Assembly (NCBI GenBank): GCA_964538915.1 | Contig: CAZIFB010000018.1 | Span: 1-64,000, forward strand | Source: JAEUHQ01 sp964538915 | GTDB taxonomy: Bacteria > Planctomycetota > UBA1135 > UBA2386 | Reading direction: 5' to 3' | Length of the DNA: 64,000 nt | Shown: one piece after another, positions 1 through 8,112 of the stretch | Layout: every line of letters begins with the position of its first letter | Position numbering within the stretch: position 1 is the first letter of the stretch | Program-made: the position numbers and the translations under genes | Notes under the pieces: model-generated | Seen by the model: the letters and a program-made list of their open reading frames with translations, nothing else | Databases searched by the model: none | Told to the model about the DNA's origin: nothing

Positions 1-186
1 ACGGTGGTGCTGGGCCAGCCGCTCCGCGCCGCCGAACTGACCGAGTTAGCGATTTCGTTGAATCAGGCGTGCGGTTGCGGCGGCACCGTGAAGGACGGCG
101 CCATCGAGATCCAGGGCGACCACCGCGAACGTGTCGTCGCCGTGTTGAAGAGGGCCGGCCACGACGTGAAGCTCGCCGGCGGGTGA
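1..186 (+). CDS. SUI1/eIF1-like translation factor (YciH family), 3' part
   Basis: The reading frame is open from base 1 and stops at 184-186, so only the last 61 residues are present and the start lies upstream of the window. The C-terminal part has the YciH/SUI1 signature CGCGGTVKDGAIEIQGD followed by a helix and the ending VKLAGG. SUI1-fold proteins bind the small ribosomal subunit; in bacteria the family is sporadic and its role is poorly defined, with start-codon discrimination inferred from eIF1. The next gene is convergent and ends 3 bases later. Identification of the fold is firm; the cellular role is inference. Confidence 0.9.
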   Translation, partial: TVVLGQPLRAAELTELAISLNQACGCGGTVKDGAIEIQGDHRERVVAVLKRAGHDVKLAGG

Positions 187-188
187 GA

Positions 189-812
189 TCACTTGCCGAG
201 GGGCTTCTCGAGACGGTCGACGAACGCCTGATCGAAGATCTTCAGCAGGTCGTCCGCCGAGATGCCCTGCGCGTCGACCTTGATGAGGTGCGTGTCGTGC
301 ATCAGGATCTGCAGCTCCTGGCCGTTGTCGCCGCTCTTCTTCAGGATGGCCTTGTGCGCGCCGTACTTCACGAGTTCGCCGCCGTCCGCGGTGATCAGCG
401 CCGGGTTGCTGAACACGACCGTCAACATCTGCAGCATCGGAGAGTTCGCGGTCACTTCGACACTGAGGCTCTTGTCGCCGTTCTCGTAGCGGCGCGTCAG
501 GCTGAGCCCCATGACGACCATGGTCGCGGCGAGGGACTCCGCGTTCTCGTCGACCTCGTCGTCACGGAAGCTCCACCCCTCCGGCTTCGGCAGGCACGCG
601 AGGATCGCGGTCCGCTGCTTCTTCTGGACGTCGCGGATCGCGGCCTGCAGCGCGGTGACCGCGGCGCCGAGCTTCTCGCCTTCGATCGCCTTCTTGGCCT
701 GCTCGACCGCCTCGGCGAACGTGAGCGGCTTCTTCGGCGCGCTGCGCTCCTGGGCGGCGAACGGGGTCACGAGCACGGTGAAGGCCAGCAGCGTGGCGGG
801 TACGAGGCGCAT
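189..812 (-). CDS. secreted protein of unknown function
   Basis: 207 residues. The start is the ATG at 812, because an AGGAG sits 8 bases upstream and the protein then opens with a clean signal peptide (MRLVPATLLAFTVLVTPFAAQ); the frame runs open further upstream, but that extension is Arg-rich and looks non-coding. After the signal the chain has a helical KPLTFAEAVEQAKKAIEGEKLGAA stretch, then a mixed alpha/beta region with repeated charged strands and an amphipathic C-terminal helix ending RLEKPLGK. No cysteines or catalytic motifs stand out. It is probably periplasmic. I do not recognise the family. It ends 3 bases from the convergent SUI1-like gene. Confidence 0.75.
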   Translation of the reverse strand: MRLVPATLLAFTVLVTPFAAQERSAPKKPLTFAEAVEQAKKAIEGEKLGAAVTALQAAIRDVQKKQRTAILACLPKPEGWSFRDDEVDENAESLAATMVVMGLSLTRRYENGDKSLSVEVTANSPMLQMLTVVFSNPALITADGGELVKYGAHKAILKKSGDNGQELQILMHDTHLIKVDAQGISADDLLKIFDQAFVDRLEKPLGK

Positions 813-974
813 CGGGGACTCCTGGTTGAGGAGCACGGAGCGTAGCGACCACCCGTTGCGGAACCGCGGGATCCTGGCGCCCGCGCGAGCATGCGTACGC
901 ACTCGTGGGGGTGACCGCGGGGCGTCGTGCTTCCGGCGAGTCCTGAGCATCGGCGTCCCGCAGGATGCGAATGC

Positions 975-1514
975 TCAGAGCCGCGCTCGCTCCTTCCATT
1001 GCGGGGGCTGGTTGATCATGCCCTGCACGTCCTCCTCGAGCACGATCGGCAACGGCGTGCGGGGCAGCACGAAGAAGGCGAACGGTTTCGCCGACTCGGC
1101 GCCCCCGTCCGGCCCTGCGGTCTGGTAGTGGCGGTGGTCGAACCGCACGAGGCGCCGGCCCGGCTCGTCGGCGATCGATTCGACGGCGAACCCGGCGCTG
1201 TTCACGCACTTGCCGCCGAAGATCGCGACGACCTCGTACCGCTCGAAGTCGACCTCGGGCACGCCGGCATCGTTGTAGAAGAACCCATACTCGCCGTCGG
1301 GCTGCGGTTTGCCGCGATGCTGCAGCCAGAGTCGCGCGAGGCTCTGGGCGTCCTGGATGCGGTGGTAGCCTTCCTTCTCGATGGCGCTCGTCGCTCCGGT
1401 CAGCGCGACGACCGGTCGAGCGGGCGCAGCGGCGACCGCCCGCGGCGGCGCGGGATCCTGCGCGGCGGGCCAGGGAAGCAGGGACAGGAGCGTGACGCAG
1501 GCAACGGTGCGCAT
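975..1514 (-). CDS. secreted protein, possibly with a PrcB-like C-terminal domain
   Basis: 179 residues with a signal peptide (MRTVACVTLLSLLPWPAAQD) followed by an Ala/Pro-rich linker to about residue 35. The region from about 55 to 165 reads LARLWLQHRG, then VPEVDFERYEVVAIFGGKC, then beta-rich sequence. This resembles the PrcB C-terminal domain (VDF followed by VVAxxxG), a small secreted domain first seen in a Treponema protease complex; the match is from memory and tentative. The start is the ATG at 1514, chosen because it yields the signal peptide. It is transcribed divergently from the repeat protein at 1824. Role unknown. Confidence 0.7.
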   Translation of the reverse strand: MRTVACVTLLSLLPWPAAQDPAPPRAVAAAPARPVVALTGATSAIEKEGYHRIQDAQSLARLWLQHRGKPQPDGEYGFFYNDAGVPEVDFERYEVVAIFGGKCVNSAGFAVESIADEPGRRLVRFDHRHYQTAGPDGGAESAKPFAFFVLPRTPLPIVLEEDVQGMINQPPQWKERARL

Positions 1515-1823
1515 GCCGACCTCGTGGCGAGGGATAGGGACGGAGAACGAAGGCGCGTCGACGACGGGCGGCGCGGCGGTATTCCGGGGTGGTCGACTTC
1601 TCGCCCCCCCCAAGTGCGTTCGGTCGAGTCCCCGCGCACGATCGACGAACTCGCGCCGCGGCCTCCGTTCGTCCTGACCCGTGCAGGCCGACCTGCCCTG
1701 GCAGGTGGGTTGGTCGGCTCGGCGCACAGCTCGTAGCGAAGGGGTTGCTGCCGGTGTGCCCTGCGAACGGGACCAAGGTATCCTGGGGGCCACTTCCTCG
1801 CCGGCAATCGCCAGGATCACGCA
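1515..1823. other. divergent intergenic region
   Basis: 309 bases between two divergent genes for secreted proteins. It should carry the promoters of both. Apart from a short palindrome at 1691-1706, annotated separately, I see no gene, RNA or convincing promoter pair. A TATCCT at about 1789 could be a -10 box for the repeat protein but lacks a good -35 partner. Confidence 0.5.
1691..1706. promoter_or_regulatory. operator-like palindrome
   Basis: ACCTGCC-CT-GGCAGGT is a perfect 7-base inverted repeat with a 2-base centre. It lies about 118 bases upstream of the repeat-protein start and is nested inside a wider GCCGACC/GGTCGGC pair. Position between divergent genes fits a regulator site; no regulator can be named. 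Confidence 0.3.
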
Positions 1824-4334
1824 ATGCCAATCGCAATCGCGCGCCGTTCGCAGGTGTTCCTTGTCCTGGTCGCACTCCTCTGCATCGCATTGAACGGAAC
1901 GTGCGGCGCGCAGTGCACGACGGCATGGCTGCCGGGACCCGGAGGTGCCGGCGACGGCGTGAACGGCACGATCCTGGCATCCGCCGCGTGGGATCCCGAC
2001 GGCGCCGGTCCACTCCCGCCGCGGCTCGTGGTTGCCGGCGGGTTCAGCAGTGCCGGCAACGTGCCGGTCAACAACGTCGCCGTCTGGGATCCGGCGACGA
2101 GCACGTGGTCGGCTCTCGGCTCGGGCGTGAACGGAGTCGTGACGGCGCTCGTCGCACTTCCTGGTGGGAATCTGGTCGTGGCAGCGGCAACCGGGTCGAA
2201 CCTCAACTACGTCTTCCGCTGGAACGGAGCCACGTGGTCGGGTCTCGGCACCTGGTTCTACGGCAACGGCGTGACCGCCTTGGCGGTCATGCCCAACGGC
2301 GACATCGTGGCGGGAGGCTCGTTCACTCTCGCGAGTGGCGCCGTCGTCGACGACATCGCCCGCTGGGACGGCACGGCATGGTCGGCGATGGGCAGCGGCC
2401 TCTCCGTGATCAGCGCACTGGCGGTCCTGCCCAATGGGGACCTGATCGCGGGAGGCTACTTCTCGAGCTCCGCTGGCAACGTCGCTCGATGGACCGGCGC
2501 CGGGTGGTCGATCCTCGGATCGGGTACCAACGGTCAAGTGAAGGCGCTTGCGGTCCTGGCGAGCGGGGACCTCGTGGCTGGCGGAGCGTTCACGATTGCC
2601 GGCGGCGTTCCGGCGCAGAACGTCGCTCGCTGGGATGGCAGCGCCTGGTCCGCAATGGGCACTGCGGTGACCTGGACGGCCTTCGCGCTGACGGCACTGC
2701 CGAGCGGGAATCTGGCGGCCAGCCGCGGCGACAACGTCGTGCAGATCTGGAACGGCGGTTCCAACTGGTCGACGATCGCAACGAGTACGACGGGCGGGAC
2801 CGGTGCGGCGCCGTACACCCTGACGGCACTCTCCAACTCTGCACTGTTCGTTGGCGGCGGATTCTCCGGGATCAACGGCGTGCCGGTCAGCGGTATCGCC
2901 CGCTGGGACGGTTCCTCCTGGTCAGCGCTCGGCAGCAGCACGTCCCTCAACGACGTCGTCCTCAGCACGACGCATCTGCCCACGGGGGAGATCGTAGCGG
3001 GCGGTGCATTCACGTCCGCGGGCACAGCGTCGATGAACCACGTCGCCCTCCTCAGCGGCGGAAAGTGGTCGCCTCTGGGCAGCGGAGTGAACAACCACGT
3101 GTTCGCGGTGACGAGCCTCGCCAACGGAGATCTCGTGGCGGCCGGCGCCTTTACGAGTGCGGGCGGCGCCCCGGCCAACTTCATCGCTCGTTGGAACGGG
3201 ACCGCGTGGTTGCCGCTCGGCTCCGGCATGAACGGCACCGTGTTCGCGCTGACGAAGCTGCCCAACGGGGACCTCGTCGCCGGAGGCGAGTTCACCTCGG
3301 CCGGCGGCAACGCGGCGCACCACGTCGCGCGCTGGAATGGCACAGCGTGGTCGGCCATCGGGAGCGGTCTGCCGGGGGCATGGCAGCAAGTCGTCGCTCT
3401 GACTGCGCGTTCGAATGGCGAGATCGTGGCGAGCAGCGTGGACGGGTTGAATGCCAATCCGCTGCTCGCCTACGTCACACGTTGGAACGGTGTCGCATGG
3501 TCACCGATCGGGTCGGGGTTCAGAACCTACGCGCTCACCACCCTGCCGAACGACGACATCGTCGCCGGGGGTTCCTTTGCGACCGCGGGAGGAGTGAGCG
3601 CCGCGGGTGTCGCGCGCTGGGACGGCACCGTCTGGTCGGCAATGGGAGCGGGCTTGAACAGCCAGGTGAATGCGCTGACGACCACGTCGATCGGCCACGT
3701 CGTCGCCGGCGGATCGTTCACTGCTTCCGGGCTGACCGCGGTGAACAACGTTGCGCGATGGAACGGCGTCGCGTGGACGGCGGTGGGCGCGGGAACGAGC
3801 GGGACCGTGCACGGACTGGCAAGCCTGCCGGGAAACGGGTTCGCCGCCGGCGGCTTCTTCTCCTCCGCGGGCGGACAGCCGGTGGCCCACTTCGCCCGCT
3901 ACTACACGCCGTGCCCGGCAACCGCCGTGCGGTTCCTCGCCGGTTGCCCCAGCAGCGGCGGGAGCAACACGCTCGTCGCCACCACCCTGCCGTGGGTCGA
4001 CACCACGCTCGTGGCGACCGGAACCGGCCTCCCGACCACGTCCCTCGTGCTCACCCTGACGAGCGTGACTGCGTACCCGCAGGGGCTGGCACCGCTTGCC
4101 CTCGAGTTTCCCCAAGCCGGGCCGGGCTGCGATGTCCTGACGGCACCGGACATTCTCGGGTTGCTCGTGACGACCAACGGCTCGGCGCAGTCGACGTCGT
4201 TCCTTCCCAACACGCCGCCGTTCGTCGGCGTCACCTTCTATCACCAGATGGTGCCGATCGAGGTCGACGCCCAAGGGGCCTTGATCTCGGTCACGGCGAC
4301 GAACGCCCTGCAGTTGACCGCCGGGATGTACTAG
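1824..4334 (+). CDS. secreted beta-propeller-like repeat protein
   Basis: 836 residues. A signal peptide (VFLVLVALLCIALNGTCGAQ) is followed by at least eleven imperfect repeats of roughly 47-60 residues. Each carries ARW(D/N)GxxWSxxG, then an ALxxLPNGDxVAGGxF hairpin, the pattern of WD/Kelch-like or delta-60 propellers. The last ~145 residues form a separate domain starting near CPATAVRFLAGCPSSGG and ending LQLTAGMY, a domain type I associate with planctomycete secreted proteins. An almost identical domain occurs at 24339-24788. The protein is probably exported to the surface or paryphoplasm, where propellers usually bind ligands or proteins. The start ATG at 1824 directly precedes the signal peptide. 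DNA repeats may make this gene prone to recombination. Confidence 0.9.
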   Translation: MPIAIARRSQVFLVLVALLCIALNGTCGAQCTTAWLPGPGGAGDGVNGTILASAAWDPDGAGPLPPRLVVAGGFSSAGNVPVNNVAVWDPATSTWSALGSGVNGVVTALVALPGGNLVVAAATGSNLNYVFRWNGATWSGLGTWFYGNGVTALAVMPNGDIVAGGSFTLASGAVVDDIARWDGTAWSAMGSGLSVISALAVLPNGDLIAGGYFSSSAGNVARWTGAGWSILGSGTNGQVKALAVLASGDLVAGGAFTIAGGVPAQNVARWDGSAWSAMGTAVTWTAFALTALPSGNLAASRGDNVVQIWNGGSNWSTIATSTTGGTGAAPYTLTALSNSALFVGGGFSGINGVPVSGIARWDGSSWSALGSSTSLNDVVLSTTHLPTGEIVAGGAFTSAGTASMNHVALLSGGKWSPLGSGVNNHVFAVTSLANGDLVAAGAFTSAGGAPANFIARWNGTAWLPLGSGMNGTVFALTKLPNGDLVAGGEFTSAGGNAAHHVARWNGTAWSAIGSGLPGAWQQVVALTARSNGEIVASSVDGLNANPLLAYVTRWNGVAWSPIGSGFRTYALTTLPNDDIVAGGSFATAGGVSAAGVARWDGTVWSAMGAGLNSQVNALTTTSIGHVVAGGSFTASGLTAVNNVARWNGVAWTAVGAGTSGTVHGLASLPGNGFAAGGFFSSAGGQPVAHFARYYTPCPATAVRFLAGCPSSGGSNTLVATTLPWVDTTLVATGTGLPTTSLVLTLTSVTAYPQGLAPLALEFPQAGPGCDVLTAPDILGLLVTTNGSAQSTSFLPNTPPFVGVTFYHQMVPIEVDAQGALISVTATNALQLTAGMY

Positions 4335-4506
4335 CTCGTCACGGGGCGCCGCCGTCGCCGTCGCGCCGGCGCGTGAAACCGCACCATGCGATCCGTCGTG
4401 TTCGCGCGGTGCGCGGGACGGCGGTCAGGTGACGACGATGCCGCAGTGACAGGGCTCGCGCCGACGGGCAGGGTCGACAGTGCTCCGAACGGCCCGACCC
4501 TCGCGG

Positions 4507-5991
4507 TCACCCGCCGAGCTTCTTGATCCGGTCGATCACGTTCGTCGTCGAACGGCCCTGCACGAGTGGCACGAGGACCACCTGGCCGCCGTGCGACTCC
4601 ACCCATTCTCGGCCGACGACGCCCTTGTCGCGCCAGTCTTCGCCCTTCGCAAGAACGTGCGGGGTCGTCGCTTCGATCAACCGCAGCGGCGTGTCGTCGT
4701 CGAACGACACCACGTAGTCGACCGCCTGCAGCGCCGCGAGCACGGCCATGCGATCGGCGAGTCCGTTGATCGGCCGGCCCGGGCCCTTCTGCTGGCGCTG
4801 CACCGACGCGTCGGTGTTCACCGCGACCATCAGCGCGTCGCCGTACGAACGCGCCTTTTGCAGGTAGTCGCAGTGGCCGGCGTGCAGGATGTCGAAGCAG
4901 CCGTTCGTGAACACGAGCCGCCGTCCTTCTGCGCGAAGGCGGTGCGCGACTTCGATGGCGAGTTCGTGCGTCAGCACCTTGCCTTCGCTGCCTCCCGCGG
5001 CTTCGCCGAGGCGCGCGAGGACCTCGCGGCGGCTCGGGGCCCATGTGCCGAGCTTCGCCACGGTGATGCCGGCGGCGTGGTTCGCGAGGCGCAGGCTGTC
5101 CTCGAGCGGGACGCCGGCGGCCCGGCAGAACGTGAGCATCGCGATCACCGTGTCGCCGGCACCGGTGACGTCGAACACGGCGCGCGCCTCGGTCGGCAGG
5201 ATCTTGTGCGCACCGTCGCCGGTCTCGAAGAAGATGCCGTCCTTGCCGAGCGTGATCACCGCGTTGCCGATGCCGGTGATCTCGCGCAGACGCTGTGCCG
5301 CGCGGTGCAGGTCGGTGGTCGCGCGGATCGCGACGCCGGTCGCCGCTTCGGCCTCTTCGCGGTTGGGCGTGAGCAGGTCGACGCCGCGGTAGATCGAGTA
5401 GTCCTTGCCCTTCGGGTCGACGACGGCGACGCCGCCCTGCGAACGCGCTGCCGCGACCGCGGCCTCGATCACGCGAGGCGTCAGCACACCCTTTCCGTAG
5501 TCGGACAGCAGCACGCTCTTCCACGGGAACGGCCGCTGCTCGAGCACGGCGAGCACCGCCTTCTCGGCGGCGCCGGTGATCGGCTGGCGGCTCTCTTCGT
5601 CGACGCGCAGCACCTGCAGCGTCTTCGCGACGTAGCGCGTCTTGCGCGTCGTGGGACGCGAGTCGTCGACGACCAGCGCCTGCGTGTCGATGTCGGCGTC
5701 GTGCAGCAGGGCCCGCAGCCGCTGGCCACCCTCGTCGTCGCCGATCACGCCGAGCACGGACGCCGCGGCGCCGAGTTCGCGCAGGTTGGCGGCGACGTTG
5801 CACGCGCCGCCGAGCAGGTAGCGTTCGCTGTCGAAGTCGAACACGAGCACCGGCGCTTCGGGCGACACGCGGCTCGCCTTGCCGTCGGCGTAGCGGTCGA
5901 GGATCAGGTCGCCGATGACCAGGATTCGCGTCGCAGGCAGCGCGGACAGCACGTCGGCGAGGCGGCGGTTCTCCGAGATGCTGCTGCCCAT
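4507..5991 (-). CDS. hldE: bifunctional D-glycero-beta-D-manno-heptose-7-phosphate kinase / 1-phosphate adenylyltransferase
   Basis: 494 residues, the normal two-domain HldE length. The N-terminal ~330 residues are a PfkB/ribokinase-type sugar kinase with the catalytic signature DVTGAGDT; the C-terminal ~150 residues are a nucleotidyltransferase with FTNGCFDILHAGH (HxGH motif). It makes ADP-heptose, the inner-core lipopolysaccharide precursor, by phosphorylating heptose 7-phosphate and adding AMP. Its ATG at 5991 overlaps the stop of the upstream deoxyhypusine-synthase-like gene as TGATG, so the two are translationally coupled. The frame stays open far upstream of this ATG, but that part overlaps the neighbour and is non-coding. 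Presence of the gene argues for an LPS-type outer membrane. Confidence 0.96.
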   Translation of the reverse strand: MGSSISENRRLADVLSALPATRILVIGDLILDRYADGKASRVSPEAPVLVFDFDSERYLLGGACNVAANLRELGAAASVLGVIGDDEGGQRLRALLHDADIDTQALVVDDSRPTTRKTRYVAKTLQVLRVDEESRQPITGAAEKAVLAVLEQRPFPWKSVLLSDYGKGVLTPRVIEAAVAAARSQGGVAVVDPKGKDYSIYRGVDLLTPNREEAEAATGVAIRATTDLHRAAQRLREITGIGNAVITLGKDGIFFETGDGAHKILPTEARAVFDVTGAGDTVIAMLTFCRAAGVPLEDSLRLANHAAGITVAKLGTWAPSRREVLARLGEAAGGSEGKVLTHELAIEVAHRLRAEGRRLVFTNGCFDILHAGHCDYLQKARSYGDALMVAVNTDASVQRQQKGPGRPINGLADRMAVLAALQAVDYVVSFDDDTPLRLIEATTPHVLAKGEDWRDKGVVGREWVESHGGQVVLVPLVQGRSTTNVIDRIKKLGG

Positions 5992-6959
5992 CAGCGTGGC
6001 TCCTGCAGGCAGCCGCGCGCTTCGGCCGTGCAGAGGATCGCCTGGTGCAGCAGCGGCAGCACGATCTCGTGCATCGCGAGCACCGACTTGCCTTCCTTCG
6101 GCGGCCGTTGCACGACGTTCGTGACGGCGCGGTAGTGCTGGATCATGTCGAAGTTGCACGTGAAGAAGTCGGCGCCGAGCTGGCCGCGGTTGCGGGCGAT
6201 CGACACCGCCTTCAGGAACACCTCGGGCATGATCACGGCCGAGCCCACGTTGCACCAGACGCCGCGGTCGAGGCGGCCGACGGTGTCGGCGAGGATCCAG
6301 AAGTCGCGCAGCGTCGACGTGCCGAGCGCGGCGCCGTCGAGGTCGGGATCCATGTGCGTGATGTCGCAGCCGACCGCGACGTGCACGGTGGCAGGGATGC
6401 CGAGACGCGCCGCCTCCGCGAACACCGACAGGTGCCGGTGGGGGAGCGAGCCCTCGAGGATCGTGCGGCCGATCGCCAGGCCGAGACCTTCCCCGGTCTT
6501 CGCCCCGCGCGCCGTCGCACCGTTCAGCGCGGTCATCGTCTCGCGCCAGAAGCCGAACGAACCGTCGGGCAGGTTCTCCGCGACGTCTTCGCTGGTGGCA
6601 CCCTGGTAGGCGGTCTCCCAGTCGTGGATCGCCGATGCGCCGTTCGTCGCGACGTGGGTGACGAAACCGCGCCGCATCAGGTCGATCACGAGCGGCGACA
6701 GTCCGACCTTCAGCACGTGGGCGCCGAGCGACATGCCGACCTCGCGGCCGTGCCGGCGCGCCTCCACGATGCGGTCGACCACCGTCTTCAGCGCCTTGCT
6801 GCCGTAGATGTCCGGTAGCGACTCGAACCAGCGGAGGAAGCCGTCGACCGGCGGCAGGACCTTCGCGAATGCGTCCTTCTTCACCAGATTCTTCCGCTCG
6901 GCGAGCGGGCGGATGCGCAGCGGACGCGGCGGCTTCGGCGAAGGATTCGGCTCGGACAT
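5991..6959 (-). CDS. deoxyhypusine synthase-like protein
   Basis: 322 residues. Motifs typical of the family are visible: LGAHVLKVGLSPLVIDLMRRG, then THVATNGASAIHDWE, then GATSEDVAE, which build the NAD-binding Rossmann-like fold. True deoxyhypusine synthase modifies eIF5A, which bacteria lack, and the catalytic-lysine segment of the eukaryotic enzyme (EAVSWGK) is absent here. Bacterial members are thought to act on polyamines or related amines, but the reaction of this one is unknown. It is the first gene of a pair with hldE, sharing TGATG, so a link to envelope carbohydrate synthesis is possible (inference). The fold assignment is firm, the function is not. Confidence 0.88.
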   Translation of the reverse strand: MSEPNPSPKPPRPLRIRPLAERKNLVKKDAFAKVLPPVDGFLRWFESLPDIYGSKALKTVVDRIVEARRHGREVGMSLGAHVLKVGLSPLVIDLMRRGFVTHVATNGASAIHDWETAYQGATSEDVAENLPDGSFGFWRETMTALNGATARGAKTGEGLGLAIGRTILEGSLPHRHLSVFAEAARLGIPATVHVAVGCDITHMDPDLDGAALGTSTLRDFWILADTVGRLDRGVWCNVGSAVIMPEVFLKAVSIARNRGQLGADFFTCNFDMIQHYRAVTNVVQRPPKEGKSVLAMHEIVLPLLHQAILCTAEARGCLQEPR

Positions 6960-7164
6960 CGTGGCAGGGCATCGTGCAAGAACCCGCGCCCCGGTTCCAC
7001 ACGGGACTGATGCTTCGCGTGGATCACGGTGTCGCCAACCCGCCGCCGGCTCTCGGCTTGCGACCGAACAGGGGACGGTCGCCGGGTGCGATCGCGAGTC
7101 GAGGCGGCGAAGGGGCTTGTGGAGCGCGGATCCCGTCGTGATCCACGCAGTGCATCAGTTCGGG

Positions 7165-7368
7165 TCAGGGGCGCGGGCGGGAGGGCAGGTCGGTGAGGAC
7201 CGCCCGCTTCGCCTCCTCCGACAGCGACCACCAGTTCGCGATCTCCTCGAGCGTGCGCCGGCAGCCGGTGCAGTAGCGGCGCGCGGCGTCCATCACGCAG
7301 ACCCGCACGCACGGCGACATCGGCGGCGGCTGCGGGGCCGGACGGCGCGATCCCGCGTCGTCGTTCAT
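7165..7368 (-). CDS. DUF1289 domain protein
   Basis: 67 residues. The core SPCVRVCVMDAARRYCTGCRRTLEEI is the DUF1289 signature, with four cysteines (residues 20, 24, 33 and 36) likely binding zinc or another metal, followed by a short helix around WWSLSEEAKRAVL. Proteins of this family are small and often encoded next to unrelated metabolic genes; no function is established. The ATG at 7368 overlaps the TGA of the upstream SUFU-domain gene as ATGA, so the two are co-translated. Confidence 0.88.
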   Translation of the reverse strand: MNDDAGSRRPAPQPPPMSPCVRVCVMDAARRYCTGCRRTLEEIANWWSLSEEAKRAVLTDLPSRPRP

Positions 7369-8033
7369 CGAAGGCTCTTCCGCGCCGCGTCGGTGCGCGG
7401 GAAGACGCCGCCCTTCTCGAGCAGTGCCGTGAGCATGTCCTGGTTCGACTGGCGCGCGAGGTCGACCTCGGCATCGGTCGCTCCGACGAGGTGGAACAGG
7501 TCGACGCGGCCGGACGCGATCTCGAACGACGCGGGGTAGTGCTTCGGCTGTTCGACGAGCAGCCAGCGGATCGCGCTGTCGAACGCGGGCGTGATCGATG
7601 CGCCGAGCGGCACGCGGTTGCCGTACTCGAACAGCTCGGCGCCTTCGTAGCTGCCGACCGCGACGAGCAGTTCGTACGCCATCAGGTTGTGCAGCAGCGG
7701 CACGGCCCAGTCTGCGGGATCCGTGGTCTCGATCACGAGCTCGAAGCCGACGCCGGAGAAGCCCGACGGGTCCTTGCCGGGGCGGTCGAGGTTCCACGGG
7801 TTGCTGAGTCCCGACGTGACGTAGAGCCAGCTCGCGCGCCGTTCGTTCGGCGGGCAGGCGAACACACCGTGGTTCAGCCAGCCGGGGTGCGGCTCCTTGC
7901 GATACCGCGCGAAGGTCGCGGGCGACGCGGTGTGCACGCCCTGACCGAGGTCGCCGAACAGCGCGCGGTAGACGCGCTCCTCGCGGTCGGTCCACAACGC
8001 CTCGAACCACTGTGCAAACGCCGGATCGCTCAT
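7365..8033 (-). CDS. suppressor of fused (SUFU) domain protein
   Basis: 222 residues from ATG 8033; a GTG four codons upstream (8045) is an alternative. The protein has the SUFU-domain layout: FxRYRKEPHPGWLNHGVFAC, then LDRPGKDPSGFSGVGFELVIET, then LLHNLMAYELLVAVGS and a final LFHLVGATDAEVDLARQ. SUFU is a Hedgehog-pathway regulator in animals; bacterial copies are widespread and often occur as immunity or accessory proteins, with unknown targets. No toxin gene is adjacent. It is translationally coupled to the DUF1289 gene and divergent from the antiporter gene. Cytoplasmic, as there is no signal peptide. Confidence 0.85.
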   Translation of the reverse strand: MSDPAFAQWFEALWTDREERVYRALFGDLGQGVHTASPATFARYRKEPHPGWLNHGVFACPPNERRASWLYVTSGLSNPWNLDRPGKDPSGFSGVGFELVIETTDPADWAVPLLHNLMAYELLVAVGSYEGAELFEYGNRVPLGASITPAFDSAIRWLLVEQPKHYPASFEIASGRVDLFHLVGATDAEVDLARQSNQDMLTALLEKGGVFPRTDAARKSLR

Positions 8034-8112
8034 CGGGGCGAACACGGTAGCGGCGCAGGGACGCCCGGGGAATGCGACTTCCTTCCGGCGAGGCCGTGTC
8101 TACCCTCATGCG

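Noticed and set aside
1589..4432. A 947-codon frame overlapping the repeat protein
   Set aside because: Repetitive Arg-rich translation from the second frame of the tandem repeats; no signal peptide.
5992..7002. Upstream extension of the hldE frame (to 831 codons)
   Set aside because: The extension is Arg/Pro-rich and overlaps the coding DHS-like gene. The TGATG start at 5991 gives the normal HldE length.
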